Notes under the pieces: generated by a model
What the model was told of the DNA's origin: nothing
Database searches by the model: none
What the model saw: the letters and a program-made list of their open reading frames with translations, nothing else
Translations under genes and position numbers: made by a program
Shown: piece after piece, positions 15,215 through 22,723 of the stretch
Layout of the letters: each line of letters opens with the position of its first letter
Position numbering within the stretch: the first letter of the stretch is position 1
Assembly (NCBI GenBank): GCA_016764475.1
Contig: JAESRV010000077.1
Coordinates: 1-38,513, forward strand
Direction of reading: 5' to 3'
DNA: 38,513 bases
DNA from: Amylibacter sp.
GTDB lineage: Bacteria; Pseudomonadota; Alphaproteobacteria; Rhodobacterales; Rhodobacteraceae

Positions 15215-15984
15215 GCGATCAAAAGAAACTCACCGTATCAGAGAATGACCTACACGCGTTTGTCGACGGGCAGTTCAGCGAAACCCGCATGCGTGAAATC
15301 GAAGACCACCTGAAAACTAACGCCGAAGATGCGCAAATGGTGGCATCATGGCAGGCTCAGAACGAAGCTTTGCAAAAAATGTTTCAAGAAACCGCCGAAG
15401 ACGATGATGACCGGCTTGTTGCTGCCAGCGCATCCCGTGCCGGACCGCGTTTGAAAGTACCGCTGCAAGCTGTTGCAGCCCTTGCGATATTCGCGGCGGG
15501 ACTAATCAGCGGCCTTCCCGTAGCGCGCTACTTTTCAACACTGGATAACACTGTTGAATATGTTCAGAACTTACCCGAGGCCGCACGCGCCGGGTATGTT
15601 ATCTACACAAGCGAGGTACGCCACCCGGTAGAGGTCGGGGCCGAAGAGGAAAGCCACCTTGTGGCATGGCTTGGCAAGCGACTGGGTGTAGATTTTGTGG
15701 CCCCCAACCTGACCAAAGTCGGGTTTCGATTGGTCGGCGGACGACTTGTCCCCTATGCTGGAAAACCGGGTGCTTTGCTGATGTACGAAGATGCAACCGG
15801 TGAACGGCTGACAGTTCTGATCGGACGCCAGCCAGGTGCCTCTGAAACCGGTTTCAAGTTTTCCCAGACCGGCGATGTACGTACGTTTTACTGGATGGAC
15901 GGAGAGTTGGGTTATGCCCTAAGCGGCGCGATTGACCGCAAAAACCTGGAAGCCTTGGCGTATGAGGTCTATCAACAGATTTAA
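15211..15984 (+). CDS. Transmembrane anti-sigma factor
   Basis: A 257-residue membrane protein. The cytoplasmic N-terminal part (1-80) includes ENDLHAFVDGQFSETRMREIEDHL, typical of anti-sigma factors of the RsiW/ZAS-like group. No HxxxCxxC zinc motif is present, so sensing is not by a zinc switch. One membrane span lies at about 83-105, followed by a periplasmic domain of about 150 residues with SEVRHPVEVGAEEESHLVAWLGKRLG. This domain is common in anti-sigma factors next to ECF genes in proteobacteria. The start overlaps the sigma gene stop (ATGA), so both are made together. It would hold the sigma factor at the membrane until an envelope signal releases it. Confidence 0.85.
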   Translation: MSDQKKLTVSENDLHAFVDGQFSETRMREIEDHLKTNAEDAQMVASWQAQNEALQKMFQETAEDDDDRLVAASASRAGPRLKVPLQAVAALAIFAAGLISGLPVARYFSTLDNTVEYVQNLPEAARAGYVIYTSEVRHPVEVGAEEESHLVAWLGKRLGVDFVAPNLTKVGFRLVGGRLVPYAGKPGALLMYEDATGERLTVLIGRQPGASETGFKFSQTGDVRTFYWMDGELGYALSGAIDRKNLEALAYEVYQQI

Positions 15985-15991
15985 CAGAATA

Positions 15992-16576
15992 TCACTTCAA
16001 TAATTCCGCATGAAATTTCACATGATCCTCCATGAAGCTCTGGATGAAGAAATAACTGTGATCATAACCGCTTTGCATCCGCAAAGTCGCGGCCTGTTTG
16101 CGCGCGGTAATCGCATCTGCCATGGCCTGCGGCCTTAACAGATCGTAGAAATTATCTGCCGTGCCCTGATCAATCAACACAGGGTTATGGAACCCGAGTT
16201 CTGCCATCAACAATGACGCATCATGTGCCGTCCAAGTGGTCTCATCCGTCCCCAGATAAGCCCCCAATTGCTTGCGCCCCCAGTCGGAAGCACAGGGGTT
16301 TGCGATGGGTGCAAAGGCCGACACGGATTTGAACTGCTCGGGCAAGGTGATCGCAAGTGTCAGCGCACCATGCCCGCCCATAGAATGGCCGGTAATCCCT
16401 TGTTTTTCTTCTAAAACAGCAAACTCCGCCATCACCAACTTGGGCAGCTCTTGTGCCACATATGTCCACATATTGAAATGCGGTTCCCATGGTTTTTGGG
16501 TTGCATCCACATAAAACCCGGCCCCCTGACCCAGATCATAAGCGTCATCATTCGCCACAGCTTCACCGCGCGGCGA
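15992..16576 (-). pseudogene. fghA: S-formylglutathione hydrolase, 3' part only (5' end lost at the junction)
   Basis: About 194 C-terminal residues of S-formylglutathione hydrolase, which releases formate and glutathione in the formaldehyde detoxification pathway. Recognisable homology begins at SPRGE (16576), exactly as inside E. coli FrmB, and runs on through [14 protein letters not shown], the nucleophile elbow GHSMGGHGAL, SAFAPIANP, the acid region VLIDQGTADNF and the catalytic His in GYDHSYFFI. About 85-90 N-terminal residues, including the oxyanion region, are missing. Upstream the DNA becomes the 5' half of tsf in another frame. The GTG at 16558 could be called as a start, but such a protein would not be a functional hydrolase. 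Either a deletion remnant or a chimeric contig. Confidence 0.85.
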
Positions 16577-16577
16577 A
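16558..16577 (-). other. Junction between tsf and S-formylglutathione hydrolase sequences
   Basis: On the minus strand the bases from 16577 to 16558 read plausibly in both genes: as FRRAVKL in the tsf frame and as SPRGEA in the hydrolase frame. Above 16577 only tsf makes sense; below 16558 only the hydrolase does. The overlap of up to about 19 bases is a short shared sequence, as expected for a microhomology deletion or for a short k-mer misjoin. Confidence 0.8.
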
Positions 16578-16989
16578 AACTCATATTTTCGCCAATTTTA
16601 GCAATCAGCTCAGTCAAGGCCGCCGCAACATCCTGCCCACCATCTGCTTGCGTTGCGTTGATAGCATCAACGTCACCACCGGTGGTTAGCGCACGGGTTG
16701 CCAACATTTTGGCAAAGCTCTGAAAATCGTCATTGCGCGAAACAAAATCGGTTTCCGAATTCAACTCAATCATCGAACCGGATGTGCTGTCTGCTGCAAC
16801 AGCGACAACACCCTCAGAGGCAACACGGCCAGCTTTTTTAGCCGCCTTAGCCATGCCGTTTTTACGCATCCAGTCAATAGCAGCTTCAATGTCGCCGCCG
16901 GTTTCCATCAGCGCTTTTTTGCAATCCATCATGCCTGCGGCAGTGGCTTCGCGAAGCTCCCGTACGAGAGCTGCGGTAATTTCAGCCAT
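16558..16989 (-). pseudogene. tsf: Elongation factor Ts, 5' part only
   Basis: EF-Ts recycles EF-Tu by exchanging GDP for GTP. The first 141-144 residues are present: the UBA-like N-terminal domain ([37 protein letters not shown], 9-45), the [10 protein letters not shown] contact motif with EF-Tu (about 81-90) and the start of the core up to [12 protein letters not shown]. The remaining half, typically to about 290 residues, is replaced by hydrolase sequence out of frame; the chimeric frame ends at 16432. The ATG at 16989 has a strong AAGGAG site, and rpsB lies directly upstream as usual. EF-Ts is normally needed for growth, so an intact copy should exist if this is a real genome. Confidence 0.9.
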
Positions 16990-17014
16990 AGCTGAACTCC
17001 TTAAATATTGGGCT

Positions 17015-17040
17015 TGCCCATTGCCTCACAGCAATGGGCA
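17015..17040 (-). terminator. Hairpin between rpsB and tsf
   Basis: TGCCCATTGC (17015-17024) and GCAATGGGCA (17031-17040) form a perfect 10-bp stem with a 6-base loop in the 62-base gap between rpsB and tsf. In transcript orientation it is followed by AGCCCAATATTTAAGGAG with no strong U run, so a partial terminator or processing site that lowers tsf relative to rpsB is likely. Confidence 0.55.
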
Positions 17041-17051
17041 TAACCTCTATT

Positions 17052-18086
17052 CTAACTGTCTTTTTCTTCGCCTTTATCGGCCTTGGCTTTAGGTGTTGCC
17101 TTAGCTTTTGGCTCAGCCTTTTTCTTAGGCTCTTCTTTGGCCTTAGGTTCAGCCTTTTTCTTAGGCTCGGCTTTGGCTTTAGGCTCGGCCTTTTCTTTTA
17201 CTTCTTCCTTAGATGTGGCCTCTTCTTTGGCTTCTACCTTTGGCTCAGCCTTGGCTTTGGCCTTAGGCTTCTCAGCGGCTTTTTCTTCAGACTTAGGGGC
17301 TGCTTTGGCCTTAGGGGCCTTCTTTGGTGCTTCTGCTTTAAGGGCCAGTTCAACAGGCTCTTCGGCAGCACCAAGATCAGCACCCAGGCTAGCCTGCGCT
17401 TCGGCCATACCATCAAGCACGGCATCGGCAATCAGATCGCAATATAGTGCAATGGCGCGCGTGGCATCGTCATTACCCGGAATGGGGTAATCTGCATCGG
17501 CTGGATCAGAGTTTGTATCGATAACAGCAACCACAGGAATGTGCAGCTTACGCGCTTCGGCCAAGGCAATCACTTCCTTGGTGGTGTCGATGATGAACAT
17601 CAGGTCGGGTACGCCGCCCATATCCTTGATCCCGCCCAGCGAGCGTTCCAGCTTGTCCTGTTCGCGGGTCAGCTTGATCAATTCTTTTTTAGTCAGACCC
17701 GTTTGCGCATCTTCGGCCAAGAGGCCTTCCAGATCACGCAAGCGCTTGATGGAGCGCGATATGGTAGTCCAGTTCGTCAGCGTACCGCCCAACCAACGGT
17801 GGTTGATGTAATATTGCGCACAACGTTTAGCCGAAGTGGCAACAACTTCACTGGCCTGACGCTTGGTGCCTACAAACAAGATACGACCGCCTTTGGCGGC
17901 AACTTCGCGGACCTTGACCAAAGCCTGGTGCAAAAGCGGCACGGTCTGGGACAAATCCAGAATGTGAATGTTAGAACGAACCCCAAAAATATAGGGTTCC
18001 ATGCGAGGATTCCAGCGGTGTTTCTGGTGTCCAAAATGCACGCCAGCTTCCAATAGCTGACGCATGCTCACTTCAGGTAGAGCCAT
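17052..18086 (-). CDS. rpsB: 30S ribosomal protein S2 with long low-complexity tail
   Basis: S2 binds late to the 30S subunit and is needed for S1 attachment. The conserved core is residues 1-245: [64 protein letters not shown]. Bacterial S2 is typically about 240-260 residues; this one is 344. Residues 250-344 are almost entirely Lys, Ala, Glu and Pro, with units like [12 protein letters not shown] encoded by a 36-bp repeat. The start at 18086 was chosen for the family N-terminus MALPEVSM and the AAGGAAAAAG site upstream; an upstream in-frame start at 18227 adds unrelated residues. It is followed by tsf as usual. A good promoter lies at 18199-18227. Confidence 0.95.
   Translation of the reverse strand: MALPEVSMRQLLEAGVHFGHQKHRWNPRMEPYIFGVRSNIHILDLSQTVPLLHQALVKVREVAAKGGRILFVGTKRQASEVVATSAKRCAQYYINHRWLGGTLTNWTTISRSIKRLRDLEGLLAEDAQTGLTKKELIKLTREQDKLERSLGGIKDMGGVPDLMFIIDTTKEVIALAEARKLHIPVVAVIDTNSDPADADYPIPGNDDATRAIALYCDLIADAVLDGMAEAQASLGADLGAAEEPVELALKAEAPKKAPKAKAAPKSEEKAAEKPKAKAKAEPKVEAKEEATSKEEVKEKAEPKAKAEPKKKAEPKAKEEPKKKAEPKAKATPKAKADKGEEKDS
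17113..17168. repeat. rpsB: 36-bp period repeat in the S2 tail coding region
   Basis: A 20-base sequence beginning TCAGCCTTTTTC occurs at 17113-17132 and again at 17149-17168, a period of 36 bases (12 codons). Less exact copies flank them. The repeat encodes AEPKKK-type units of the S2 tail and could expand or contract by slippage. Confidence 0.7.
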
Positions 18087-18198
18087 AGTCTTTTTCCTTT
18101 TTCCGGTTCGCCTCCACAAGGACAGTCCGCAAATGCGGCACCGGATGGATGAACACGAATGCGTCCGTGCTCCCCGCCCCTGTGTGCGTGATGCGCGC

Positions 18199-18227
18199 CT
18201 TATAGGCAGCATGCACACCATTGGCAA
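18199..18227 (-). promoter_or_regulatory. Predicted rpsB promoter
   Basis: On the minus strand, TTGCCA (18227-18222) and TATAAG (18204-18199) are separated by 17 bases, a good housekeeping-sigma promoter. A G+C-rich discriminator (GCGCGC) follows, as in growth-rate-controlled ribosomal promoters. Transcription would start near 18192 and give a leader of about 105 bases before rpsB, long enough for S2 autoregulation, which is not shown here. Confidence 0.65.
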
Positions 18228-18260
18228 GCGCCCAATTCAGCCGATTTCATCAAAGACCAT

Positions 18261-21200
18261 TTAGCCAGTCCGCTGCACTTCTTGCGCGTCGCGAACACCA
18301 GAGAGTGACTTGAGCGCCTTGCGTGCCGCCCTGTCTGCCGGCCAGGTGCCCTCTATTTGTACTTCGACCTCACATCCGCTTGGTGTCTCGAACACCAGAT
18401 TGAGGCGACGAAGCGGGACATCCTCCCGCCCGCGCAAGGCCTCCAGACACGCCCTGACCGCGGCAGCCTGGTCACTATCATTCAGAGTGACACGCAAATC
18501 CCCTGCTTTCTCTTCGGCCAGACTTTGCAAGGGGTCAACCCGGTTCAGTTTCAGCCGGGCATCGCCCGTGGCCTTGTCAATACGTATAGAAGCCAGCACC
18601 GCAGCGCCCGGCACCATCATCTCGCCAGATTGTTCCAAAAGTCCAGGCGGGGCGAGAACTTCGCATTCCCCACTCGCATCAGAAAACGTAATAAAGGCAA
18701 ACCGCCCACCGCGCTGACTAGGCCGCTCGCGCTTGGCCCTGATGACCGCAGCCAGCCGCATTGACGAACCACCTCGGGCCACTCTTTGGGCGATTTCACC
18801 AATGGGGGTGACGCCAATGCCTTTGATACAATCCGTAAACGCATCAATGGGGTGCCCCGAAAAATAAAATCCGATGGACGCCAGCTCCTCCTGCAGAACA
18901 ACATCCGTGTCCCAAGGGTCCTGATCCGGTAATTCCGCCCGGCCAACGTCTGGGGCTTCATCACCAAAAAGGCCGACTTGCGCGGAGGCGCGCTCTTTTG
19001 CCGCCAGCGCTGCATGGGCCAGCATGGGGCCTGCCGCGCAAAAGACCTTATGGCGATTAGGTTCAATACTATCAAAGGCCCCGGCTCGGGCCAAATTCTC
19101 AATGGCGCGTTTGTTCAAAGCTTTTGGATCAACCCGTGTGGCAAAGTCAAACAGGTCTTTATAGGGGCCATTCTTATGCCGTTCTTCGGCAATATGCGCC
19201 ATCGCAGCACTGCCCACATTACGGACTGCGCCCAGTGCATAAATAATTTTGCCATTCTCAACGGTAAAATCTGCGGCACTGTGGTTTACATCAGGGCCAC
19301 AAACCTCGACGCCCTGGCGTTTCGCATCCATCACAAATACGGTCAATTTATCTGTATTGGCAATATCAAGACTCATCAGAGCCGCCAGTAATTCCACCGG
19401 GTAATGCGTTTTCAGCCATGCGGTCTGATAAGAAACCAGCGCATAGGCCGCAGAGTGAGATTTGTTAAACCCGTATCCGGCAAACTTATCAACCAGATCG
19501 AATATATACTCGGCCTTGTCTTCCTCAACGCCATTATCCATGGCCCCCGCGACAAAGCGTTTGCGTTGAGCCTGCATTTCCGACTTGATTTTTTTGCCCA
19601 TGGCCCGGCGCAAAAGATCAGCCTCGCCAAGCGAATATCCCGCAAGAACCTGAGCGATTTGCATCACCTGTTCCTGATAAATAATAACACCATAGGTTTC
19701 AGCGGTTATGTGGGTAATTTTATCGTGCAAAAAAAGCGGCGCTTGCTGCCCATGCTTACACGCCGCGTATTTTGGGATATTTTCCATCGGCCCCGGGCGA
19801 TAAAGAGCAACAATAGCAATAATATCTTCAAAACAATCCGGTCGGGCCTTGCGCAAGACATCACGCATACCAGAGCTTTCCAATTGAAAAATACCAACCG
19901 TCTCGGCACGCGATAGCATGTCAAACGTCTTGGTATCATCAAGCGGCAACGCTTCAATATCGACATCAACGCCGCGCGCAGAGAGAAAAGAAACAGCACG
20001 ATCAATGACCGTCAGTGTTTTCAGGCCCAAAAAGTCAAATTTGACCAAGCCACACTTTTCCGCCCACTTCATATTAAACTGTGTGGCTGGAATATCGGAC
20101 TTTGGATCACGGTAAAGCGGTGAAAGTTGCACCAGTGGCCGATCCCCGATCACGACACCTGCGGCATGCGTTGAGGTATTACGGTACAGCCCCTCTAACG
20201 CCAAAGCCGTATCCAGCAATTGCGCGACATCATGATCTTCATCCCGGGCCTGTTGCAACCCTGGCTCCGAGGCAATCGCCTCTTTTAGCGTAAGCGGGTT
20301 TGCCGGATTGCTGGGTACCATTTTGGCCAATCGATCCACAAGGCCCAGTGGCAATTGCATAACCCGGCCAACATCGCGCAATACCACACGTGCCTGCAAG
20401 GTCCCAAAGGTAATAATTTGCGCTACACGGTCATCGCCATATTTATTACGCACATAATCAATAACCTCACCGCGCCGCTCCTGACAGAAATCAATATCAA
20501 AGTCAGGCATGGACACCCGTTCGGGGTTCAAAAACCGCTCGAACAGAAGACCAAAACGCAAAGGGTCAAGTCCTGTAATCGTCAGCGCCCAGGCGACAAC
20601 AGAGCCAGCTCCGGACCCCCGACCGGGCCCAACAGGAATGCCTTGGTTATTGGCCCATTTGATGAAATCGGCAACGATGAGAAAATAGCCCGGAAACCCC
20701 ATCTGATTGATGATGCCCAACTCGTGCTCAAGGCGCTTCCAATAGACCTCTTCAGAAGCCGAAAGTTCCGTATTGTCCAATCGTTCTTTCAGTCCGTTTC
20801 TGGCCTGTACTGCCAACTCCTCAGCTTCGTCTGCCCCCTTGCCGCTGGTAAAGTTTGGCAGGATAGGTGCGTGGGTGCGTGGCCGATAATGGCAGCGCAG
20901 CGCCACCAAAGAGGTGTTAGAAATCAATTCCGGAAAATCGCTAAACACTTTAGCCATTTCCCGGCCTGATTTAAAATAATGCTCAGGCGTAACGCGTCTG
21001 CGGTCAGGAACGGATATATAGGTACTTTGCGAAATACACAAAAGCGCATCATGAGCCGCATACATTTCCCGTTTTGCGAAATAAGGCTCATTCGTAGCCA
21101 CCATGGGTATGCCATGACGATCAGCCCAGTCCAAAAGCGCTGGCTCGCTCAGCTTTTCCTCAGCGCGCTCATGGCGCTGTATCTCAACGAACAGATTGTC

Positions 21201-21710
21201 ACCAAACGTCTTGGCCATGGCGTTCAGATGAGCGTGCGCCTTATCTGTTTGCCCATTATGCAGCAATCTGTTGGCAATACCATCAAAGCCGCCAGTCAGG
21301 GCAATAAGCCCCTTTGCATGGGCACAAACACTCTGCCAGGAAACATGTGGCAGGTCGGCAGGGTCAACGTCCAGAAACGCCTTAGAGCTGAGCGCCATTA
21401 GATTGAGATAGCCAGTCTGGTCTGTTGCCAACAGGACAATATTACCCAGAATTTCCCTACCCTGAGCGTTATGATTTGAGGCCTGGCCCAGAGCCAGCGT
21501 CAGGCCAACAATTGGCTGCACACCAGCCTCAGAAAATACTTCTGAAAATTCAAGCGCCCCAAAAAGGTTGTTAATGTCCGTCAGGGCCAGTGCCGGCATA
21601 CCGTGGTGGACGGCCAGATCACGCAGGCCTTTAATCTCGACCGCGCCTTCAAGCAGGGAATATGCGGAACGACATCGCAAATGCACAAAGGGTAATGACG
21701 CCGTATCCAT
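18261..21710 (-). CDS. dnaE: DNA polymerase III alpha subunit (replicative DnaE1)
   Basis: A 1149-residue catalytic subunit of the replicase. N-terminal PHP domain (about 1-280) begins FVHLRCRSAYSLLEGA, with several metal ligands of active PHP domains replaced, so proofreading there is unlikely. The palm contains PGRGSGAGS (362-370) and the catalytic PDFDIDF (402-408, Asp403 and Asp405). These are followed by the fingers, the tandem HhH region and a C-terminal OB-fold part (SMRLAAVIRAKRERPSQRGGRFAFITFSD). Length and N-terminus fit DnaE1, not the SOS-linked error-prone DnaE2. It lies 55 bases downstream of a LexA-linked microprotein gene and may be partly SOS-controlled. No terminator was seen before rpsB. 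Confidence 0.95.
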   Translation of the reverse strand: MDTASLPFVHLRCRSAYSLLEGAVEIKGLRDLAVHHGMPALALTDINNLFGALEFSEVFSEAGVQPIVGLTLALGQASNHNAQGREILGNIVLLATDQTGYLNLMALSSKAFLDVDPADLPHVSWQSVCAHAKGLIALTGGFDGIANRLLHNGQTDKAHAHLNAMAKTFGDNLFVEIQRHERAEEKLSEPALLDWADRHGIPMVATNEPYFAKREMYAAHDALLCISQSTYISVPDRRRVTPEHYFKSGREMAKVFSDFPELISNTSLVALRCHYRPRTHAPILPNFTSGKGADEAEELAVQARNGLKERLDNTELSASEEVYWKRLEHELGIINQMGFPGYFLIVADFIKWANNQGIPVGPGRGSGAGSVVAWALTITGLDPLRFGLLFERFLNPERVSMPDFDIDFCQERRGEVIDYVRNKYGDDRVAQIITFGTLQARVVLRDVGRVMQLPLGLVDRLAKMVPSNPANPLTLKEAIASEPGLQQARDEDHDVAQLLDTALALEGLYRNTSTHAAGVVIGDRPLVQLSPLYRDPKSDIPATQFNMKWAEKCGLVKFDFLGLKTLTVIDRAVSFLSARGVDVDIEALPLDDTKTFDMLSRAETVGIFQLESSGMRDVLRKARPDCFEDIIAIVALYRPGPMENIPKYAACKHGQQAPLFLHDKITHITAETYGVIIYQEQVMQIAQVLAGYSLGEADLLRRAMGKKIKSEMQAQRKRFVAGAMDNGVEEDKAEYIFDLVDKFAGYGFNKSHSAAYALVSYQTAWLKTHYPVELLAALMSLDIANTDKLTVFVMDAKRQGVEVCGPDVNHSAADFTVENGKIIYALGAVRNVGSAAMAHIAEERHKNGPYKDLFDFATRVDPKALNKRAIENLARAGAFDSIEPNRHKVFCAAGPMLAHAALAAKERASAQVGLFGDEAPDVGRAELPDQDPWDTDVVLQEELASIGFYFSGHPIDAFTDCIKGIGVTPIGEIAQRVARGGSSMRLAAVIRAKRERPSQRGGRFAFITFSDASGECEVLAPPGLLEQSGEMMVPGAAVLASIRIDKATGDARLKLNRVDPLQSLAEEKAGDLRVTLNDSDQAAAVRACLEALRGREDVPLRRLNLVFETPSGCEVEVQIEGTWPADRAARKALKSLSGVRDAQEVQRTG

Positions 21711-21765
21711 AATGTCCGCTTTCCCTCGCCATTAGAATGATTCCCGGCGCAGCTTAGCGCCTAAC

Positions 21766-21858
21766 TTAGCCGCCGAGAACCATGGACCACGCCCCAACCA
21801 GCAAAGTCAAACCCGCCAGCACAGAAAGGGCTGCAGCTTCTCTGAGTATATCACGCAT
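21766..21858 (-). CDS. 30-residue single-span membrane microprotein under a LexA box
   Basis: An ATG ORF of 30 codons ending in TAA. It has a charged start (MRDILREAA) and a hydrophobic helix at about residues 9-28 (ALSVLAGLTLLVGAWSMVLG). GGAG lies 7 bases before the ATG (ATATGGAGATTGAAAATG), and a perfect GTTC-N7-GTTC LexA box lies 20 bases upstream. Size, membrane topology and SOS control recall SidA of Caulobacter, a 29-residue inner-membrane inhibitor of division. No residue-level homology is claimed. It sits between lolD and dnaE on the same strand. Too short for most gene callers. An inert leader peptide for dnaE is the main alternative. Confidence 0.6.
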   Translation of the reverse strand: MRDILREAAALSVLAGLTLLVGAWSMVLGG

Positions 21859-21878
21859 TTTCAATCTCCATATTTAAT

Positions 21879-21893
21879 GTTCTTGTTTTGTTC
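21879..21893. promoter_or_regulatory. LexA box (SOS operator) with adjacent -35 element
   Basis: GTTCTTGTTTTGTTC is an exact match to the alphaproteobacterial LexA site GTTC-N7-GTTC (on the minus strand GAAC-N7-GAAC). On the minus strand a perfect TTGACA (21919-21914) lies 20 bases upstream of it. The box therefore covers the expected -10/start region, ideal for repression. The -10 itself is weak (AAAGAA at 17-base spacing). The next start downstream is the 30-codon microprotein at 21858, then dnaE. Confidence 0.75.
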
Positions 21894-22009
21894 TTTTCAT
21901 AATTGCATTAGTCTGTCAAGCAGGTTTTTGCCTTTTTATTGTGATTAATGTCGCGCACTAAAGGCCTGACTGAACTGCCAAGGCATAAGAAATGCCTAAT
22001 AATATGGCT

Positions 22010-22723
22010 TTACACAGGGTTTTTGGTGACTGGTTTTCCATCCTGCATGACCAGAATGCGGTCCATATAAGTTTGCAGATCATGATTGTGTGTGGCCACA
22101 AGCGCCGCAACTCGCTCTATGCGGACCAGATCAAACAGGCTCTGAAAAACTGCTGCAGATGTATTAGGGTCCAGATTGCCGGTAGGCTCATCAGCCAACA
22201 AAATGCGGGGTCGATTGACCAAAGCCCGGGCGATGGCCACGCGCTGTTGCTCTCCACCAGATAATTGCGAAGGCTGATGCTTTACCCGGTCAGACAACCC
22301 CATAATATCAAGAAGACGCGCGGCCTCTTTGCGCGCCGAACGCGCGCCCTGCCCGGCAATACGCAGCGGCATAGCCACATTGTCCAGCGCCGTGAATTCG
22401 GGCAGCAAATGGTGAAACTGATAGACAAAGCCAATGCCATTGCGCCGCACGGCGGTGCGCTCGCCGTCTCTTAGGGAGAGGCATTCCTGTCCCTCAATCC
22501 AGACTTCGCCATCATCAGGACGCTCCAACAGGCCCGCCGCGTGCAGAAGTGTGGATTTACCAGAACCAGACGGGCCAATCAGACCAACAAATTCACCGGC
22601 ATTGATCTCCAGGTCCGCGCCATTAAGCACTTCTAAAAAGCCGTCCCCCGAAGGGTAACGCCGGGTAATGTTGCGCAGCCGCAAAACCGGGTCTTTTGTG
22701 GCCTCGCTCGTTTCCTCACTCAT
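22010..22723 (-). CDS. lolD: Lipoprotein-releasing system ATPase LolD
   Basis: A 237-residue ABC ATPase that powers release of outer-membrane lipoproteins from the inner membrane to LolA. Walker [10 protein letters not shown] (50-58), signature [15 protein letters not shown], Walker [13 protein letters not shown] and the switch His in VATHNHDL are intact. The segment [22 protein letters not shown] is characteristic of LolD. It overlaps the lolC gene by 8 bases. It is followed by a 151-base gap that holds the LexA-controlled promoter of the next unit. Confidence 0.93.
   Translation of the reverse strand: MSEETSEATKDPVLRLRNITRRYPSGDGFLEVLNGADLEINAGEFVGLIGPSGSGKSTLLHAAGLLERPDDGEVWIEGQECLSLRDGERTAVRRNGIGFVYQFHHLLPEFTALDNVAMPLRIAGQGARSARKEAARLLDIMGLSDRVKHQPSQLSGGEQQRVAIARALVNRPRILLADEPTGNLDPNTSAAVFQSLFDLVRIERVAALVATHNHDLQTYMDRILVMQDGKPVTKNPV

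Noticed and set aside
16432-16557. A natural EF-Ts fusion protein with a new C-terminus
   Set aside because: The C-terminal 40 residues are the hydrolase gene read in the wrong frame, so there is no selected fusion product.
17034-17447. A plus-strand ORF rich in Phe, Leu and Gly that looks like a membrane protein
   Set aside because: It is the antisense reading of the Lys/Ala/Glu-rich S2 tail; composition is an artefact of the repeat.
18087-18227. A 47-residue N-terminal extension of ribosomal protein S2
   Set aside because: The extension is unrelated to S2, has no ribosome-binding site and covers the likely promoter; MALPEVSM with AAGGAA is the family start.
18261-21710. Identification of dnaE as the SOS-type DnaE2, suggested by the nearby LexA box
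   Set aside because: Length, N-terminus FVHLRCRSAYSLLEGA and the absence of imuA/imuB neighbours fit the replicative DnaE1.
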